A stretch of DNA of 45,069 nt from Veillonellaceae bacterium SB90 (GCA_902364065.1 CABJCJ010000022.1:1-45069), one strand, 5' to 3'. Positions 23,629 through 32,702 are shown, numbered from the stretch's first letter. The notes: generated by a model not told the origin, from the letters alone. A program made the numbers and translations.

Positions 23629-24894
23629 ATGGAAATCATCAAGCATGCAGAAAAGAAGACTTATGAACGGGATGCCAATCTGACCAAGACAGTGGCGGAT
23701 ATCATTGAGCGTGTGAAGAGGGAAGGCGATGCTGCTTTATTGTCGTATGCGGAGCAATTTGACCACGTCACGATGAAGAGCGTCAAGATCCCGGCGGAAG
23801 AGGTCCGGGCTGCCTATCAAAAGATTGATGCGGAGACGTTGGACGCCATTCGTTATGCGGCAGCGCAAATTCGTTTCTTTGCAGAACAGCAGAAAACCTG
23901 CCTGAAAGACCTGGATATCCCGGGCCGGATCCCCGGTCTGACGCTGGGACATCGGATGGTTCCGGTAGAGCGTTGCGGCTGTTATGTACCAGCCGGCCGT
24001 CATCCGCTGCCGAGCTCGGCGCTCATGGGCATCATCACGGCCAAGGTGGCTGGCGTTCGGCAGGTTGTGGCATGTTCTCCGGCTTTTCGTGGCGTAGGCT
24101 CTATCCATCCGGCTGTTCTGGTTGCCATGGACATTGCCGGTGCCGATGAGATTTTCTGCATAGGTGGTGCTCAGGCAATCGCGGCACTGGCTTATGGAAC
24201 AGAGACCGTCCCTCATGTCGATTTGATTGTCGGACCGGGGAATCGGTTCGTGACCGAGGCGAAACGCCAGGTGCTGGGAGATGTTGGCATTGACAGCCTG
24301 GCCGGCCCCAGCGAAGTCCTGGTACTGGCTGATCATACAGCCAATCCCCGTTTTGTGGCAATCGATTTGCTGGCACAGGCAGAACACGACCCCAATGCCA
24401 AGCCGATGCTGGTGACAACGGACCGTCAGCTCATAGAACCCGTACAGAACGAATTGCAGGTCCTGCTGCCGCAGTTGTCGACCAAAGACGTGGCCGCTCA
24501 GGCCTGGGCCGACAATGGCTCCATTTATCTGGCAGACAGTCTGCAGGAGGCCATTGATATCACCAATCAGATTGCCCCGGAACATCTGGAAGTGCAGGTT
24601 GCGCATGCAACGGATGTGGCGAAAAAGCTGCTGCATTATGGTTCCATGTTTATTGGCTCATATGCGCCGGTGGCTTTCGGCGATTTCGTCTCCGGCCCGA
24701 ATCATACCCTGCCGACCATGCATACCGCACGATATGCCAATGGCGTCTGGGTCGGGACATTCCTGAAAACACCGTTTCATCAGATCATCACCAAAGAAGC
24801 CTGTGAGGCCATGGCTCCCGCATGCATGAAGTTTGCAGCGGTGGAAGGCCTAGACGCGCACCGCCTGTCCGTGGCCTTGCGCCTGGAAAAGTGA
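23629..24894 (+). CDS. Histidinol-dehydrogenase-family NAD-dependent alcohol dehydrogenase
   Basis: 421 residues, HisD superfamily. Zinc ligands match Gln250, His253, Asp352 and His411; the catalytic pair is Glu318-His319 (in IAPEHLE); His359 and Glu406, at positions contacting histidinol in E. coli HisD, are also kept. HisD enzymes oxidise an alcohol twice to an acid. The gene is not with histidine biosynthesis but follows hutD and precedes an SDR and a zinc dehydrogenase. Two readings are open: an imidazole-alcohol dehydrogenase feeding the urocanate route, or an HpsN-type dihydroxypropanesulfonate dehydrogenase, another HisD relative. Retention of imidazole-site residues favours the first, weakly. 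Confidence 0.85.
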   Translation: MEIIKHAEKKTYERDANLTKTVADIIERVKREGDAALLSYAEQFDHVTMKSVKIPAEEVRAAYQKIDAETLDAIRYAAAQIRFFAEQQKTCLKDLDIPGRIPGLTLGHRMVPVERCGCYVPAGRHPLPSSALMGIITAKVAGVRQVVACSPAFRGVGSIHPAVLVAMDIAGADEIFCIGGAQAIAALAYGTETVPHVDLIVGPGNRFVTEAKRQVLGDVGIDSLAGPSEVLVLADHTANPRFVAIDLLAQAEHDPNAKPMLVTTDRQLIEPVQNELQVLLPQLSTKDVAAQAWADNGSIYLADSLQEAIDITNQIAPEHLEVQVAHATDVAKKLLHYGSMFIGSYAPVAFGDFVSGPNHTLPTMHTARYANGVWVGTFLKTPFHQIITKEACEAMAPACMKFAAVEGLDAHRLSVALRLEK

Positions 24895-24919
24895 TTCGTC
24901 CGGGAAAGGAGGAATGGAG

Positions 24920-25681
24920 ATGAAGAATTTATTTGACGTATCCGGGAAAAACGTTTTGATTACCGGCGCAGGACGCGGCTTGGGCCTAGGGTATGCCCAA
25001 ACGTTTGCAGCGGCTGGCAGCCGTGTTTTCCTGGCGGGCAGGCATCCGCCTCAGCTTGAGAAGATTGCCGGAGCGTTGCGCGCAGCGGGCGGAGAGGCCG
25101 AGGCTGTACTGCTGGATGTGACGTCTCCTGACTCCATCGAGGCAGCGGTTTCTTTTGTAATGGGGCACGGTGGAACCATCGATGTACTGGTCAATAACGC
25201 AGGGTATGAACAGGTTGCTGATTTCACGGAGGTGACGCGGGATACGTACGACAAGATCATGGCGGTCAATCTGAAGGGCACTTTCTTTATGAGCCAGGCC
25301 GTTGCCAAATGCATGAAGCAGACTGGCGGCGGCAAGATCATTAATATTGGTTCTTTGGGCAGTTTCCTTGGCTTGCGGCAATCGAGTGTCTACTGTGCCA
25401 CCAAGGGCGGCGTCGTACAGCTGACCAAGACGATGGCCCTGGAACTCGGTGCCTATGGCATCCAGGTCAACTGCCTTGCTCCGGGCTATTTCATCACGCC
25501 GATGACGCAGGCTTTTTACGATGACCCGCAGCACCGGGCCTGGATTGAGAGCCGGATTCCCCTGGCGCGCTGGGGAACGAATGAGGATCTGGCGGGAGCT
25601 ATCTTGTTCCTGGCTTCGGCAGCGAGCGATTACATCACGGGGGAAACCATCCGGGTAGATGGCGGCTGGTTGGCTGGTTGA
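24920..25681 (+). CDS. Short-chain dehydrogenase/reductase
   Basis: 253 residues, classical SDR. The NAD(P) motif TGAGRGLG is near residue 16, NNAG at about 89, a catalytic Ser in NIGSLGS, and YCATK supplies Tyr and Lys. The C-terminal LASAASDYITGETIRVDGGW is typical of FabG/gluconate 5-dehydrogenase-like enzymes. A start at 24920 is seven bases after AAAGGAGG; the ATG at 24914 is too close. It follows the HisD-like gene by 25 bases and precedes the MDR dehydrogenase. It probably oxidises or epimerises a hydroxyl group of the same substrate as its neighbours; exact role unknown. Confidence 0.88.
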   Translation: MKNLFDVSGKNVLITGAGRGLGLGYAQTFAAAGSRVFLAGRHPPQLEKIAGALRAAGGEAEAVLLDVTSPDSIEAAVSFVMGHGGTIDVLVNNAGYEQVADFTEVTRDTYDKIMAVNLKGTFFMSQAVAKCMKQTGGGKIINIGSLGSFLGLRQSSVYCATKGGVVQLTKTMALELGAYGIQVNCLAPGYFITPMTQAFYDDPQHRAWIESRIPLARWGTNEDLAGAILFLASAASDYITGETIRVDGGWLAG

Positions 25682-25703
25682 ATCGGAGGGAAGGAGGTAC
25701 AGC

Positions 25704-26705
25704 ATGAAAGCAGTGCGATTTTACGGCAGTGGCGATGTTCGCTGCGAAGAGATTCCCAAGCCTGCTTGCCAGGGAAAAGACGTGCTTGTACGTGTCCTTT
25801 ATGCCGGTATCTGCGGCTCGGACTTGCATCGGTATCGCAAAGGGATGTTTACGGAGTATGTGCCGGAAACGATGGGACATGAATTCATCGGCCGGATTGA
25901 AGCTGTTGGTGAAGGCGTTGCTTCCTTTCAGACGGGTGAGCTGGTCACCGCCAATCCCATGGTGCCATGCGGCCATTGCTTGAGCTGCCAAAATGGTGAT
26001 TTTCAGACTTGTTCCCATTTAGGCTATATCGGTGAAGTCGCACCGGGATGTTTTGCTGAGTGGATTACCTTGCCGGAAGTGGCATTGCTCCATGTCCCGG
26101 AAACGGATGATCTCCCGTCTCTGGCCTTGGCCGAGCCCTTGGCTGTAGCCCTGAACATTTGTGAACAGGGAGAGCTTCGGGCGGCCGATTCTCTGCATAT
26201 CATCGGTTGCGGCGCTATTGGCCTGCTGACGATCCTGGTGGCAAAGGCCGTATATGGCGTTTCACGCATCACGGTGACGGAGCGTTCCCCGACACGATGT
26301 CGGCAAGCGGTCCGCCTGGGGGCGCAGGTCGAATCCGCACAGGACGAATGCCGCTATGACAAAGTGATTGAAGCAGCCGGGAATACAGGTGCTTTCACCG
26401 CGGCCCTGCGACGGACCAAGCCGAATGGGACGCTTTTGGTGGTCAGTGTATTTGAGCAGGATGTTGTATTTGATATGAATGAACTGGTTGGTTCCCAATT
26501 GCATCTGATTGGCTGCAATGCTTACAAGCGAAAGCATTTGCAGCAAGCCATTCATTTGCTGGCCGAAAAAAGGCTGGATGTCCGGCCTTTGATTTCAAAG
26601 ATTTTTCCCCTGGAAGCCTGTCGGGAAGCTTTTTCCTTGTTGTCTGCTCCGGAAACGGCGGCAATCAAGGTGCTGTTTTGTGGCAGCAAGGAAAGAGATA
26701 TCTGA
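25704..26705 (+). CDS. Zinc-dependent MDR-family alcohol dehydrogenase
   Basis: 333 residues. Catalytic zinc site: Cys in AGICGSDLH and GHE motif (MGHEFIGR). A structural zinc site with four cysteines lies in CGHCLSCQNGDFQTC. The Rossmann motif is reduced to IGCGAIGLL. It resembles galactitol-1-phosphate, sorbitol or threonine dehydrogenases. AAGGAGG precedes the ATG, 22 bases after the SDR. With the HisD-like protein and SDR it forms a three-dehydrogenase module of a composition similar to that reported for dihydroxypropanesulfonate degradation genes, though a sugar-alcohol or imidazole-alcohol role is equally possible. Confidence 0.85.
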   Translation: MKAVRFYGSGDVRCEEIPKPACQGKDVLVRVLYAGICGSDLHRYRKGMFTEYVPETMGHEFIGRIEAVGEGVASFQTGELVTANPMVPCGHCLSCQNGDFQTCSHLGYIGEVAPGCFAEWITLPEVALLHVPETDDLPSLALAEPLAVALNICEQGELRAADSLHIIGCGAIGLLTILVAKAVYGVSRITVTERSPTRCRQAVRLGAQVESAQDECRYDKVIEAAGNTGAFTAALRRTKPNGTLLVVSVFEQDVVFDMNELVGSQLHLIGCNAYKRKHLQQAIHLLAEKRLDVRPLISKIFPLEACREAFSLLSAPETAAIKVLFCGSKERDI

Positions 26706-26731
26706 CGATAGATGATAAAGGAGGGCTTTCT

Positions 26732-27745
26732 ATGATGCGCAGAATACCATATGTCATGACTACACTTTTGCTCATTGGCAGTTTACTGGCTGTCGGCTGT
26801 GGCGGTACGCAGAAAGCGGAGAACGATCAGACGGAAGATGGTCTTTATTCCGGCAAAGTAATCTTGGGCAGTGCCACGTGGATTGGGTATGCGCCGCTGC
26901 ACCTGGCGGTGGAAAAAGGCTTCGCCAAAGAGGAAGGCGTTGACTTGGAGATGCGTACCATCGAATCGACCAGCGATATTGCCAATGCCATGCGTTCGGA
27001 AAGTCTGCAGGGAACGGCGGAAACACTGGATACCGAGGTGATTGACAAGTCCGCCGGCCTTGATTTGGTAGCCGTGCAGCCCTTGTGCAATTCTAACGGT
27101 GCTGATGGCGTGGTGGTAAAGAATGCTTACGATTCATTGGAGTCCCTGAAAGGCAAGACCATCGCGCTGGAAACGACAGGAGGTGCTTCGCTTTTCTGGT
27201 TCAATACGATGCTGGCGGAGAAAGGCCTTTCCATGAAGGATTTTGATGTCAAGAGCATGTCCGCCGGGGACGCCGGCTCCGCTTTTGTCGGCGGACAGGT
27301 GGATGCTGCCGTTACTTGGGAACCATGGCTTTCCAAGGCCAATCATACGGATTTCGGCAAGACACTGGTAACCAGTAAAGAGTATCCTGGTCTGATTGTC
27401 GATTCGCTGGCATTCCGCCGTGATTTCGCCGAGAAGTATCCGAAGACGGTACAGGGAATCATTCGTGCCTGGTTCCGTGCCGTGCAGTATATCAAGGACC
27501 ATCCGGATGAGGCAATCCCGATTTGCGCTGAGAGCCAGGGAATGACGCCGGATGAATTCAAGGAAGAAATGAAGAATATCCAGTACTTTGATGAAGATAT
27601 GACAAAGGATTATCTGGTAAGTGGTAAAATGGCAGATATTGCCCAGAAAATGTCCGATTTGTGGCTGAAGATGAAGATCACGCAGGAACCGGTAGAAGGC
27701 AAGGATATTGTAGACCCTGCATATTATCAGGCGCTCGGTAAGTGA
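26732..27745 (+). CDS. ABC transporter substrate-binding lipoprotein (second paralogue)
   Basis: 337 residues, same length as the protein at 15827. Lipoprotein signal: MMRRIPYVMTTLLLIGSLL then AVGCGG. The mature domain keeps the paralogue's landmarks (ATWIGYAPLHLAVEKGF, LETTGGASLFWFN, SAGDAGSAF, VTWEPWLSKA). Signal and linker regions differ, so duplication is not recent. AAAGGAGGG precedes the ATG. As the last gene of the HisD-SDR-MDR unit and without a permease of its own, it probably delivers a related ligand to the permease at 7614. Confidence 0.88.
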   Translation: MMRRIPYVMTTLLLIGSLLAVGCGGTQKAENDQTEDGLYSGKVILGSATWIGYAPLHLAVEKGFAKEEGVDLEMRTIESTSDIANAMRSESLQGTAETLDTEVIDKSAGLDLVAVQPLCNSNGADGVVVKNAYDSLESLKGKTIALETTGGASLFWFNTMLAEKGLSMKDFDVKSMSAGDAGSAFVGGQVDAAVTWEPWLSKANHTDFGKTLVTSKEYPGLIVDSLAFRRDFAEKYPKTVQGIIRAWFRAVQYIKDHPDEAIPICAESQGMTPDEFKEEMKNIQYFDEDMTKDYLVSGKMADIAQKMSDLWLKMKITQEPVEGKDIVDPAYYQALGK

Positions 27746-27771
27746 CAGAAATGGCTTAGGCTGCGACATTC

Positions 27772-27808
27772 AAAAAACACCTCCGCTCTTGTCTGGCGGA
27801 GGTGTTTG
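27772..27808. terminator. Bidirectional terminator between the island and rqcH
   Basis: AACACCTCCGC pairs with GCGGAGGTGTT. A-rich on the left and T on the right serve both converging transcripts; the minus-strand T run (TTTTTTG) is stronger. It marks the right edge of the catabolic island. Confidence 0.8.
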
Positions 27809-27823
27809 CATATCTTCATCTGA

Positions 27824-29590
27824 TTATGAGATGGCTGCCGGATCCTGGCTCAGGATGGCGGCGAGCTCCTTTTCGTCGGGGGTGATGTAGAGCGTCTTCT
27901 GATTTGTGAAGATGACGAAGCCGGGCTTGCTGCCGGACGGCTTCTTGACATAGCGGACCTCGGTGTAATCGACGGGGATCTTCGAGGAGCCGCGGGCCTT
28001 GCTGAAATGGGCGGCGAGACTGGCGGCGAGCAGGATGTCGTCCTCGCTGGGCTCAAGGCCGCCGTTTTGCAGGATGACGTGGGAGCCCGGGATGTCCTTC
28101 GTGTGGAACCAGGTATCGTTGAAGCGGGCGGTCTGGAACGTCAGCTTGTCGTTCTGATAGTTGTTCTTGCCGACGAGGATGGAAGTGCCATCCGGCGCCT
28201 GGAAATGGAAGGGGCGGGCCGGCTTGTCGTTGTTCTTTTTCTTGGGCTTCTCGCGCAGGTAGCCGGCGGCGATGAGCTCGTTGTGGATCTCGGCGATTTC
28301 GGCAAGACTCGAGGAGGCGAGCAGCGAGGCCTCGATGCTCTCGAGGTAGGCGATGTTCTCCTCGCATTCGCGGCGCTGCACGCGCAGGAGTTCCTGGGCG
28401 CGCTTGAGCTTGTCGTATTTCTTGTAGCAGGCCTGCATGTTCTGCACGAGCGTCAGGCGCTGGTCGAGCGGGATCCGGATTGTCTCGCCCGTCTCGCTGT
28501 AGATGTTCGGCACCTCGATCTCGGCGTCTTCGCGGTCCTTGAACTGATACTGGTACGTCATGAGGTTGTCGCCGCGCACCTTGTATTCCTCGGCGTTCTC
28601 GGCCTCGCTGATTTCCTCGTCGAGCTTTACGAGCTTGTTCTCGGCGCGGTTCTTCTCGTTCTTGACGAGCTTGCGGAAGCGGTCCTTGTCGGGCAGCACG
28701 TAGGAGCCTAAAAGCTGGTCGGCCTTCTCGAGCATCGCGCTGATCGTCGGGAAGGTGAGGCTGACGGCATCCGGCAGGTAGTGGAGCGGGAACGAGGCCA
28801 TCGCGAGCACCTTCTGGTTCGGGTCGATGAGGAGGGCCGGCTCAGCGGGTTCCTTCGTCGCGGCCGCGCGCAGCTCCTCGAGCGCCTCGCGGATGGCGGC
28901 GAAATCGGCGTCGTCGAGTGCATCGAGGTGCACGGAGGGGGCGAGGCCGGCCGAGAAGCAGACTTCCTTTGCCGATACGGGCCCGAAGCCCATGCAGGCG
29001 GCGAGCAGGGCTTTGTCGAGGCGCGGCCCCTCGGCCGTGCGGATGCGCGCGAGGATGGCCGTGAGGTCGTCGGTGAAGAGATCGAGCTTGTCCTGGCCGG
29101 GCGGCAGCTCGTAGGCCTGTCCCGGCAGCACCGTGCGGACGCGGCTGTTGTTGTTGCCAATCTTGCGCAGGGCGTCGAGGATGAGGCCGTCCTGCACGAG
29201 GATGATGTTGCTGTACTTGCCCATGAGCTCGAGTACGAGCGTCTTCGTGACGATGCGGCCGCCGGCGGCGAGAGAATCCACGTCGATGAGCAGCAGGCGG
29301 TCGAGCCCGTGCTGGCGGATGCCCGCGATGCGGCCCGTCTCGAGCTGCTTGCGCAGGACCATGCAGAAGACCGGAGGCTCCGGCGGGTTCTCGAGATTCT
29401 TCGCGAGCAGGTGCGCCGAGGGATTCTGCGGCTGTATGGAGATGTGGAGCAGGTGATTCCTGCCGGGCTGGCGCACGGACAGGATGATCGACTGTTTGTT
29501 CGGTTGGGTAATCTTATCGATGCGGCCGCCGGTCAGGGCTCGGTCGAGCTCCTGCACGAGCGGGTGCATGGAAAATCCATCAAGACTCAT
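27824..29590 (-). CDS. rqcH: NFACT/RqcH ribosome-quality-control protein
   Basis: 588 residues. The NFACT-N domain begins MSLDGFSMHPLVQELDRAL with NKQSIILSVRQ; a central long coiled coil (KNEKNRAENKLVKLDEEISEAEN) is followed by the NFACT-R domain with FHFQAPDGTSILVGKNNYQND and FHTKDIPGSHVIL. RqcH binds split 50S subunits carrying stalled peptidyl-tRNA and adds C-terminal alanine tails. Older annotations call this a fibronectin-binding protein. It converges on the catabolic island and is divergent from dapF, and its codon use is clearly more G+C rich than the island genes. Confidence 0.92.
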   Translation of the reverse strand: MSLDGFSMHPLVQELDRALTGGRIDKITQPNKQSIILSVRQPGRNHLLHISIQPQNPSAHLLAKNLENPPEPPVFCMVLRKQLETGRIAGIRQHGLDRLLLIDVDSLAAGGRIVTKTLVLELMGKYSNIILVQDGLILDALRKIGNNNSRVRTVLPGQAYELPPGQDKLDLFTDDLTAILARIRTAEGPRLDKALLAACMGFGPVSAKEVCFSAGLAPSVHLDALDDADFAAIREALEELRAAATKEPAEPALLIDPNQKVLAMASFPLHYLPDAVSLTFPTISAMLEKADQLLGSYVLPDKDRFRKLVKNEKNRAENKLVKLDEEISEAENAEEYKVRGDNLMTYQYQFKDREDAEIEVPNIYSETGETIRIPLDQRLTLVQNMQACYKKYDKLKRAQELLRVQRRECEENIAYLESIEASLLASSSLAEIAEIHNELIAAGYLREKPKKKNNDKPARPFHFQAPDGTSILVGKNNYQNDKLTFQTARFNDTWFHTKDIPGSHVILQNGGLEPSEDDILLAASLAAHFSKARGSSKIPVDYTEVRYVKKPSGSKPGFVIFTNQKTLYITPDEKELAAILSQDPAAIS

Positions 29591-29736
29591 GATACGATCC
29601 TCGTTTCTTACTATATTTATATAGGAAAATTATAGCATTGCACTGCGGGCAACTCAAGGCAGTCTGTCTTCCTGCCCGCTTCTGAGGCGCAAAAACGCGG
29701 AAAATCGGCGAAATTTCGCCATTTAGCGAAGAAAAC

Positions 29737-29765
29737 TTGCAACAAGTGGCCAAAACAGGTAGAAT
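29737..29765 (+). promoter_or_regulatory. Promoter of the dapF operon
   Basis: TTGCAA at 29737 and TAGAAT at 29760 with a 17-base spacer; the dapF ribosome site follows about 30 bases later. The rest of the 29591-29809 interval has no other supported feature. Confidence 0.5.
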
Positions 29766-29809
29766 AAAGAGATAAAGATTGACATAAAAATTGTGAGGAG
29801 GTACTTCTC

Positions 29810-30649
29810 ATGAAGTTTTCGAAATGGCAGGGCTGCGGCAACGATTTCGTGCTGATTAACTGCCTGCAGGATAAGGTGGCCGATTACGCGGCATTTGCCC
29901 AGGAGGTCTGTGACCGCCATTACGGCGTCGGCGCCGACGGCATCCTCGTCGTGGAGCCTTCGGTCAAGGCGGACTTCCGCATGCGCATCTTCAATACGGA
30001 TGGCAGCGAGGCGGAGATGTGCGGCAACGGCATCCGCTGCTTTGCGCGCTATCTTTACGATTCCCATCTGACGGACAAGAAGGAATTCACGGTCGAGACG
30101 GGCGCGGGCGTGCTCGTGCCGCGCCTGATCTTTGAGGGGGATACCGTATCCGGCGTGCGCGTCGATATGGGCGAGCCCATCCTCGAGGGCGACGAGATCC
30201 CGGTCAAGGGCTTTTGCCGCCGTCACGTCGTCAACGAGAAGCTGACCGTTAACGGCAAGGATTACGCGATGACCTGCGTCTCGATGGGCAATCCGCACTG
30301 CGTCATCTACGTCGATGATGCCGAAGGCTTCCCCATCCATGAGCTCGGTTCTTCGTTTGAGCATCATCCGGCCTTCCCGCGCAAGACGAATACGGAATTC
30401 GTCGAGGTCAAGGACCGCGGGCATGTGCGCATGCGCGTCTGGGAGCGCGGCGCGGCGGTGACGCTGGCCTGCGGCACGGGCTCGTGTGCGACGGCTGTCG
30501 CCGGCGTGCTGACGGGCCGGACGGACCGCAGCGTCGAGGTCCAGCTCGACGGCGGCACACTGCATGTCGAGTGGGATGAGGCAAGCAATCACGTATTCAT
30601 GACGGGTCCCGCGGAGCTCGTCTTCACGGGCGAACTGCCAAAGCGCTGA
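29810..30649 (+). CDS. dapF: Diaminopimelate epimerase
   Basis: 279 residues. It interconverts LL- and meso-diaminopimelate for lysine and peptidoglycan synthesis. The two catalytic cysteines are at 71 (MCGNGIRC) and 221 (ACGTGSCATA), and FSKWQGCGNDF is the usual N-terminus. GTGAGGAGG precedes the ATG. It heads a run of housekeeping genes that follow closely (yicC, remA, gmk, rpoZ, coaBC), probably one operon. Confidence 0.96.
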   Translation: MKFSKWQGCGNDFVLINCLQDKVADYAAFAQEVCDRHYGVGADGILVVEPSVKADFRMRIFNTDGSEAEMCGNGIRCFARYLYDSHLTDKKEFTVETGAGVLVPRLIFEGDTVSGVRVDMGEPILEGDEIPVKGFCRRHVVNEKLTVNGKDYAMTCVSMGNPHCVIYVDDAEGFPIHELGSSFEHHPAFPRKTNTEFVEVKDRGHVRMRVWERGAAVTLACGTGSCATAVAGVLTGRTDRSVEVQLDGGTLHVEWDEASNHVFMTGPAELVFTGELPKR

Positions 30650-30684
30650 GACGCGTCCGATTGCAGCAGAGAAGAGATGGTTTT

Positions 30685-31563
30685 ATGTTGAAGAGCATGA
30701 CAGGATTCGGCGCGGCCCTGCGGGAAGATGAGTCCTATAAGATCTCCATCGAGGTCAAGGCGGTGAACCAGCGGTTCCTCGAGACGTCGTTCCACATGGT
30801 GCATCCGCTCTATCCCTATGAGGACATGATGCGCCGGCAGATCCGCGACGTCGTTGCGCGCGGCAAGGTCGACGTGTTCCTGACGTGCGAGGACAAGCGT
30901 CCGCAGAGCCGTTCCATCCGGGTCGACAAGGACCTCGCGCTCGCGTATCATCAGGCGCTTGACGACCTCAGCGATTTTTTGCACCTCGCGCGTCCCGACG
31001 AGATCATGGATATCGCCTCGTACCCTGACGTCATCCGCATGGAGGAGACACAGGAGCTCACGGGCGTGGAGGGACCGCTCCGGGAGGCGCTTTCCGAGGC
31101 CCTTCGGCAGTTTGACGCGATGCGGCAGGCGGAAGGCCGCCATATCGAGCAGGACTTCCTCGCGCGCATCGACAGGCTTGCGGCGTGTGTCACGCGCCTG
31201 CGCGAGCTCGCGCCTTCCATCGTCGCCTCGTACCGGCAGCGCCTGCAGGAAACGATAAAGGAGCTCTTGGGCTCCCGTGAGCCCGATGAGACGCGGCTCA
31301 TCCAGGAGACGGCCATCTATGCGGACAAGGTCAACTACACCGAGGAGGTTGTCCGCCTCGGCAGCCATTTCAGCCAGTTCCGCGCCATTGTCAGTCAGGC
31401 GCAGGGGCCGGTCGGCCGCAAGCTGGATTTCCTGATCCAGGAGATGAACCGGGAGACGAACACCATTGCCTCCAAGGCCAACTGCATGGAGGCCGCGCAG
31501 CTCGTCGTCGATATGAAGAGCGAGATCGAGAAACTGCGCGAACAGGTGCAGAACATAGAATGA
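30685..31563 (+). CDS. yicC: YicC-family endoribonuclease
   Basis: 292 residues, family-typical. It begins [10 protein letters not shown], has [13 protein letters not shown], and ends in the conserved [19 protein letters not shown] followed by a coiled region. YicC proteins have been shown to be endoribonucleases. The ATG at 30685 is used in preference to a TTG at 30661 because it gives the conserved N-terminus; the ribosome site is weak (GAAGAG). It overlaps the next gene's frame closely. Confidence 0.93.
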   Translation: MLKSMTGFGAALREDESYKISIEVKAVNQRFLETSFHMVHPLYPYEDMMRRQIRDVVARGKVDVFLTCEDKRPQSRSIRVDKDLALAYHQALDDLSDFLHLARPDEIMDIASYPDVIRMEETQELTGVEGPLREALSEALRQFDAMRQAEGRHIEQDFLARIDRLAACVTRLRELAPSIVASYRQRLQETIKELLGSREPDETRLIQETAIYADKVNYTEEVVRLGSHFSQFRAIVSQAQGPVGRKLDFLIQEMNRETNTIASKANCMEAAQLVVDMKSEIEKLREQVQNIE

Positions 31564-31580
31564 CGGGAGTGAATACGGAT

Positions 31581-31877
31581 ATGGATTTCAAGTTGATCAA
31601 TATCGGATTCGGCAACATCGTTGCCGCCAATCGCATCGTCGCGATTGTGAGTCCGGAGTCGGCCCCCATCAAGCGCATCATCCAGGAAGCGCGCGACGGC
31701 GAGCGCCTGATCGACGCGACGTACGGCAGACGCACGCGCGGCGTCATCATCATGGACAGCGATCATGTGGTCCTGTCCGCAGTACAGCCGGAAACGGTGG
31801 CACATCGCATCGTGGACAACGGCAGTGACGACCTCGATGTGAAATTCGACAGCAAAGGAAAAGATGAGAAGATATGA
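31581..31877 (+). CDS. remA: RemA-family (DUF370) extracellular matrix regulator
   Basis: 98 residues beginning [19 protein letters not shown], with [13 protein letters not shown] and [12 protein letters not shown], nearly canonical RemA. In Bacillus, RemA is a DNA-binding activator of biofilm matrix genes. The start at 31581 gives the conserved N-terminus; an earlier ATG at 31560 overlaps yicC. It overlaps gmk by four bases (ATGA). The yicC-remA-gmk-rpoZ order is a strong sign of Bacillota. Confidence 0.93.
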   Translation: MDFKLINIGFGNIVAANRIVAIVSPESAPIKRIIQEARDGERLIDATYGRRTRGVIIMDSDHVVLSAVQPETVAHRIVDNGSDDLDVKFDSKGKDEKI

Positions 31878-32485
31878 GCAAGGGTTTATTGATTGTGGTA
31901 TCCGGACCATCGGGAACAGGGAAGGGCACGGTCTGCGCAGAACTCCTGTCGCAGACGCCGGAGCTTGCCTACTCGATTTCGGCGACGACGCGCCAGCCGC
32001 GCGACGGAGAGGTCGATGGTAGGAATTACTATTTCCTGGACCGTGAGAAGTTTGAGCAGATGATTGCGGACGGCGGCTTCCTCGAATACGCCAATGTCTA
32101 CGGCAATTATTACGGCACGCCGCTCGGTAAGATTGAGGAGCGCCGCGCGGCCGGGCAGGACATCCTCCTGGAGATCGATACGCAGGGAGCCCTCAACGTC
32201 ATGGAGAAATGCCCCGACGGACTCTTCATCTTCCTGCTGCCGCCGTCGCTGCCGGAACTGGAGCGCCGCATCCGCGGCCGCGGTTCGGAAACGCCGGAGT
32301 CCCTTGCCAGGCGCCTCGGCGCGGCCAAGCAGGAAATCGAGATCGGCCGCCGCTACACGTACGTCGTCATCAACGATACCGTGCGCCAGGCCGTCTCGCG
32401 CATCAAGTCCATCATGGTGGCAGAGCACTGCCGCATTGATAAAGAAGAAGTAATTGCTGAGGTGTTGAACAATGAAAACGAATAA
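31874..32485 (+). CDS. gmk: Guanylate kinase
   Basis: 203 residues. P-loop GPSGTGKGT at residues 11-19, GMP-binding [19 protein letters not shown], and [18 protein letters not shown]. It phosphorylates GMP to GDP. It overlaps remA by four bases and rpoZ by 14. Confidence 0.97.
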   Translation: MSKGLLIVVSGPSGTGKGTVCAELLSQTPELAYSISATTRQPRDGEVDGRNYYFLDREKFEQMIADGGFLEYANVYGNYYGTPLGKIEERRAAGQDILLEIDTQGALNVMEKCPDGLFIFLLPPSLPELERRIRGRGSETPESLARRLGAAKQEIEIGRRYTYVVINDTVRQAVSRIKSIMVAEHCRIDKEEVIAEVLNNENE

Positions 32486-32702
32486 TGTTGAGATGAGCAT
32501 GGTCAATCCGTCGACCGATGCCCTGATGAAGAAAGTCGACAGCCGCTACGGCCTCGTGGTGCTCGGTGCCAAGCGCGCCCGCCAGCTGCTCGACGGTGCC
32601 GAGCTGCTCGCGACGAAGGCACACTCCACGAAGAACGTGACGAACGCGCTTGAGGAGATTGCCGAAGGCGAGATCACCTACAAGCTGGACGAAGAGGAAT
32701 AA
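32472..32702 (+). CDS. rpoZ: RNA polymerase omega subunit
   Basis: 76 residues: MVNPSTDALMKKVDSRYGLVV, AKRARQLLDGA and ALEEIAEGEITYK are the omega hallmarks. It assists RNA polymerase assembly. The start lies inside the end of gmk. Confidence 0.95.
   Translation: MKTNNVEMSMVNPSTDALMKKVDSRYGLVVLGAKRARQLLDGAELLATKAHSTKNVTNALEEIAEGEITYKLDEEE

Noticed and set aside
23629..24894. Biosynthetic hisD as part of a histidine operon
   Set aside because: No other his genes are near; neighbours are hut and dehydrogenase genes. Enzyme chemistry may still be histidinol oxidation.
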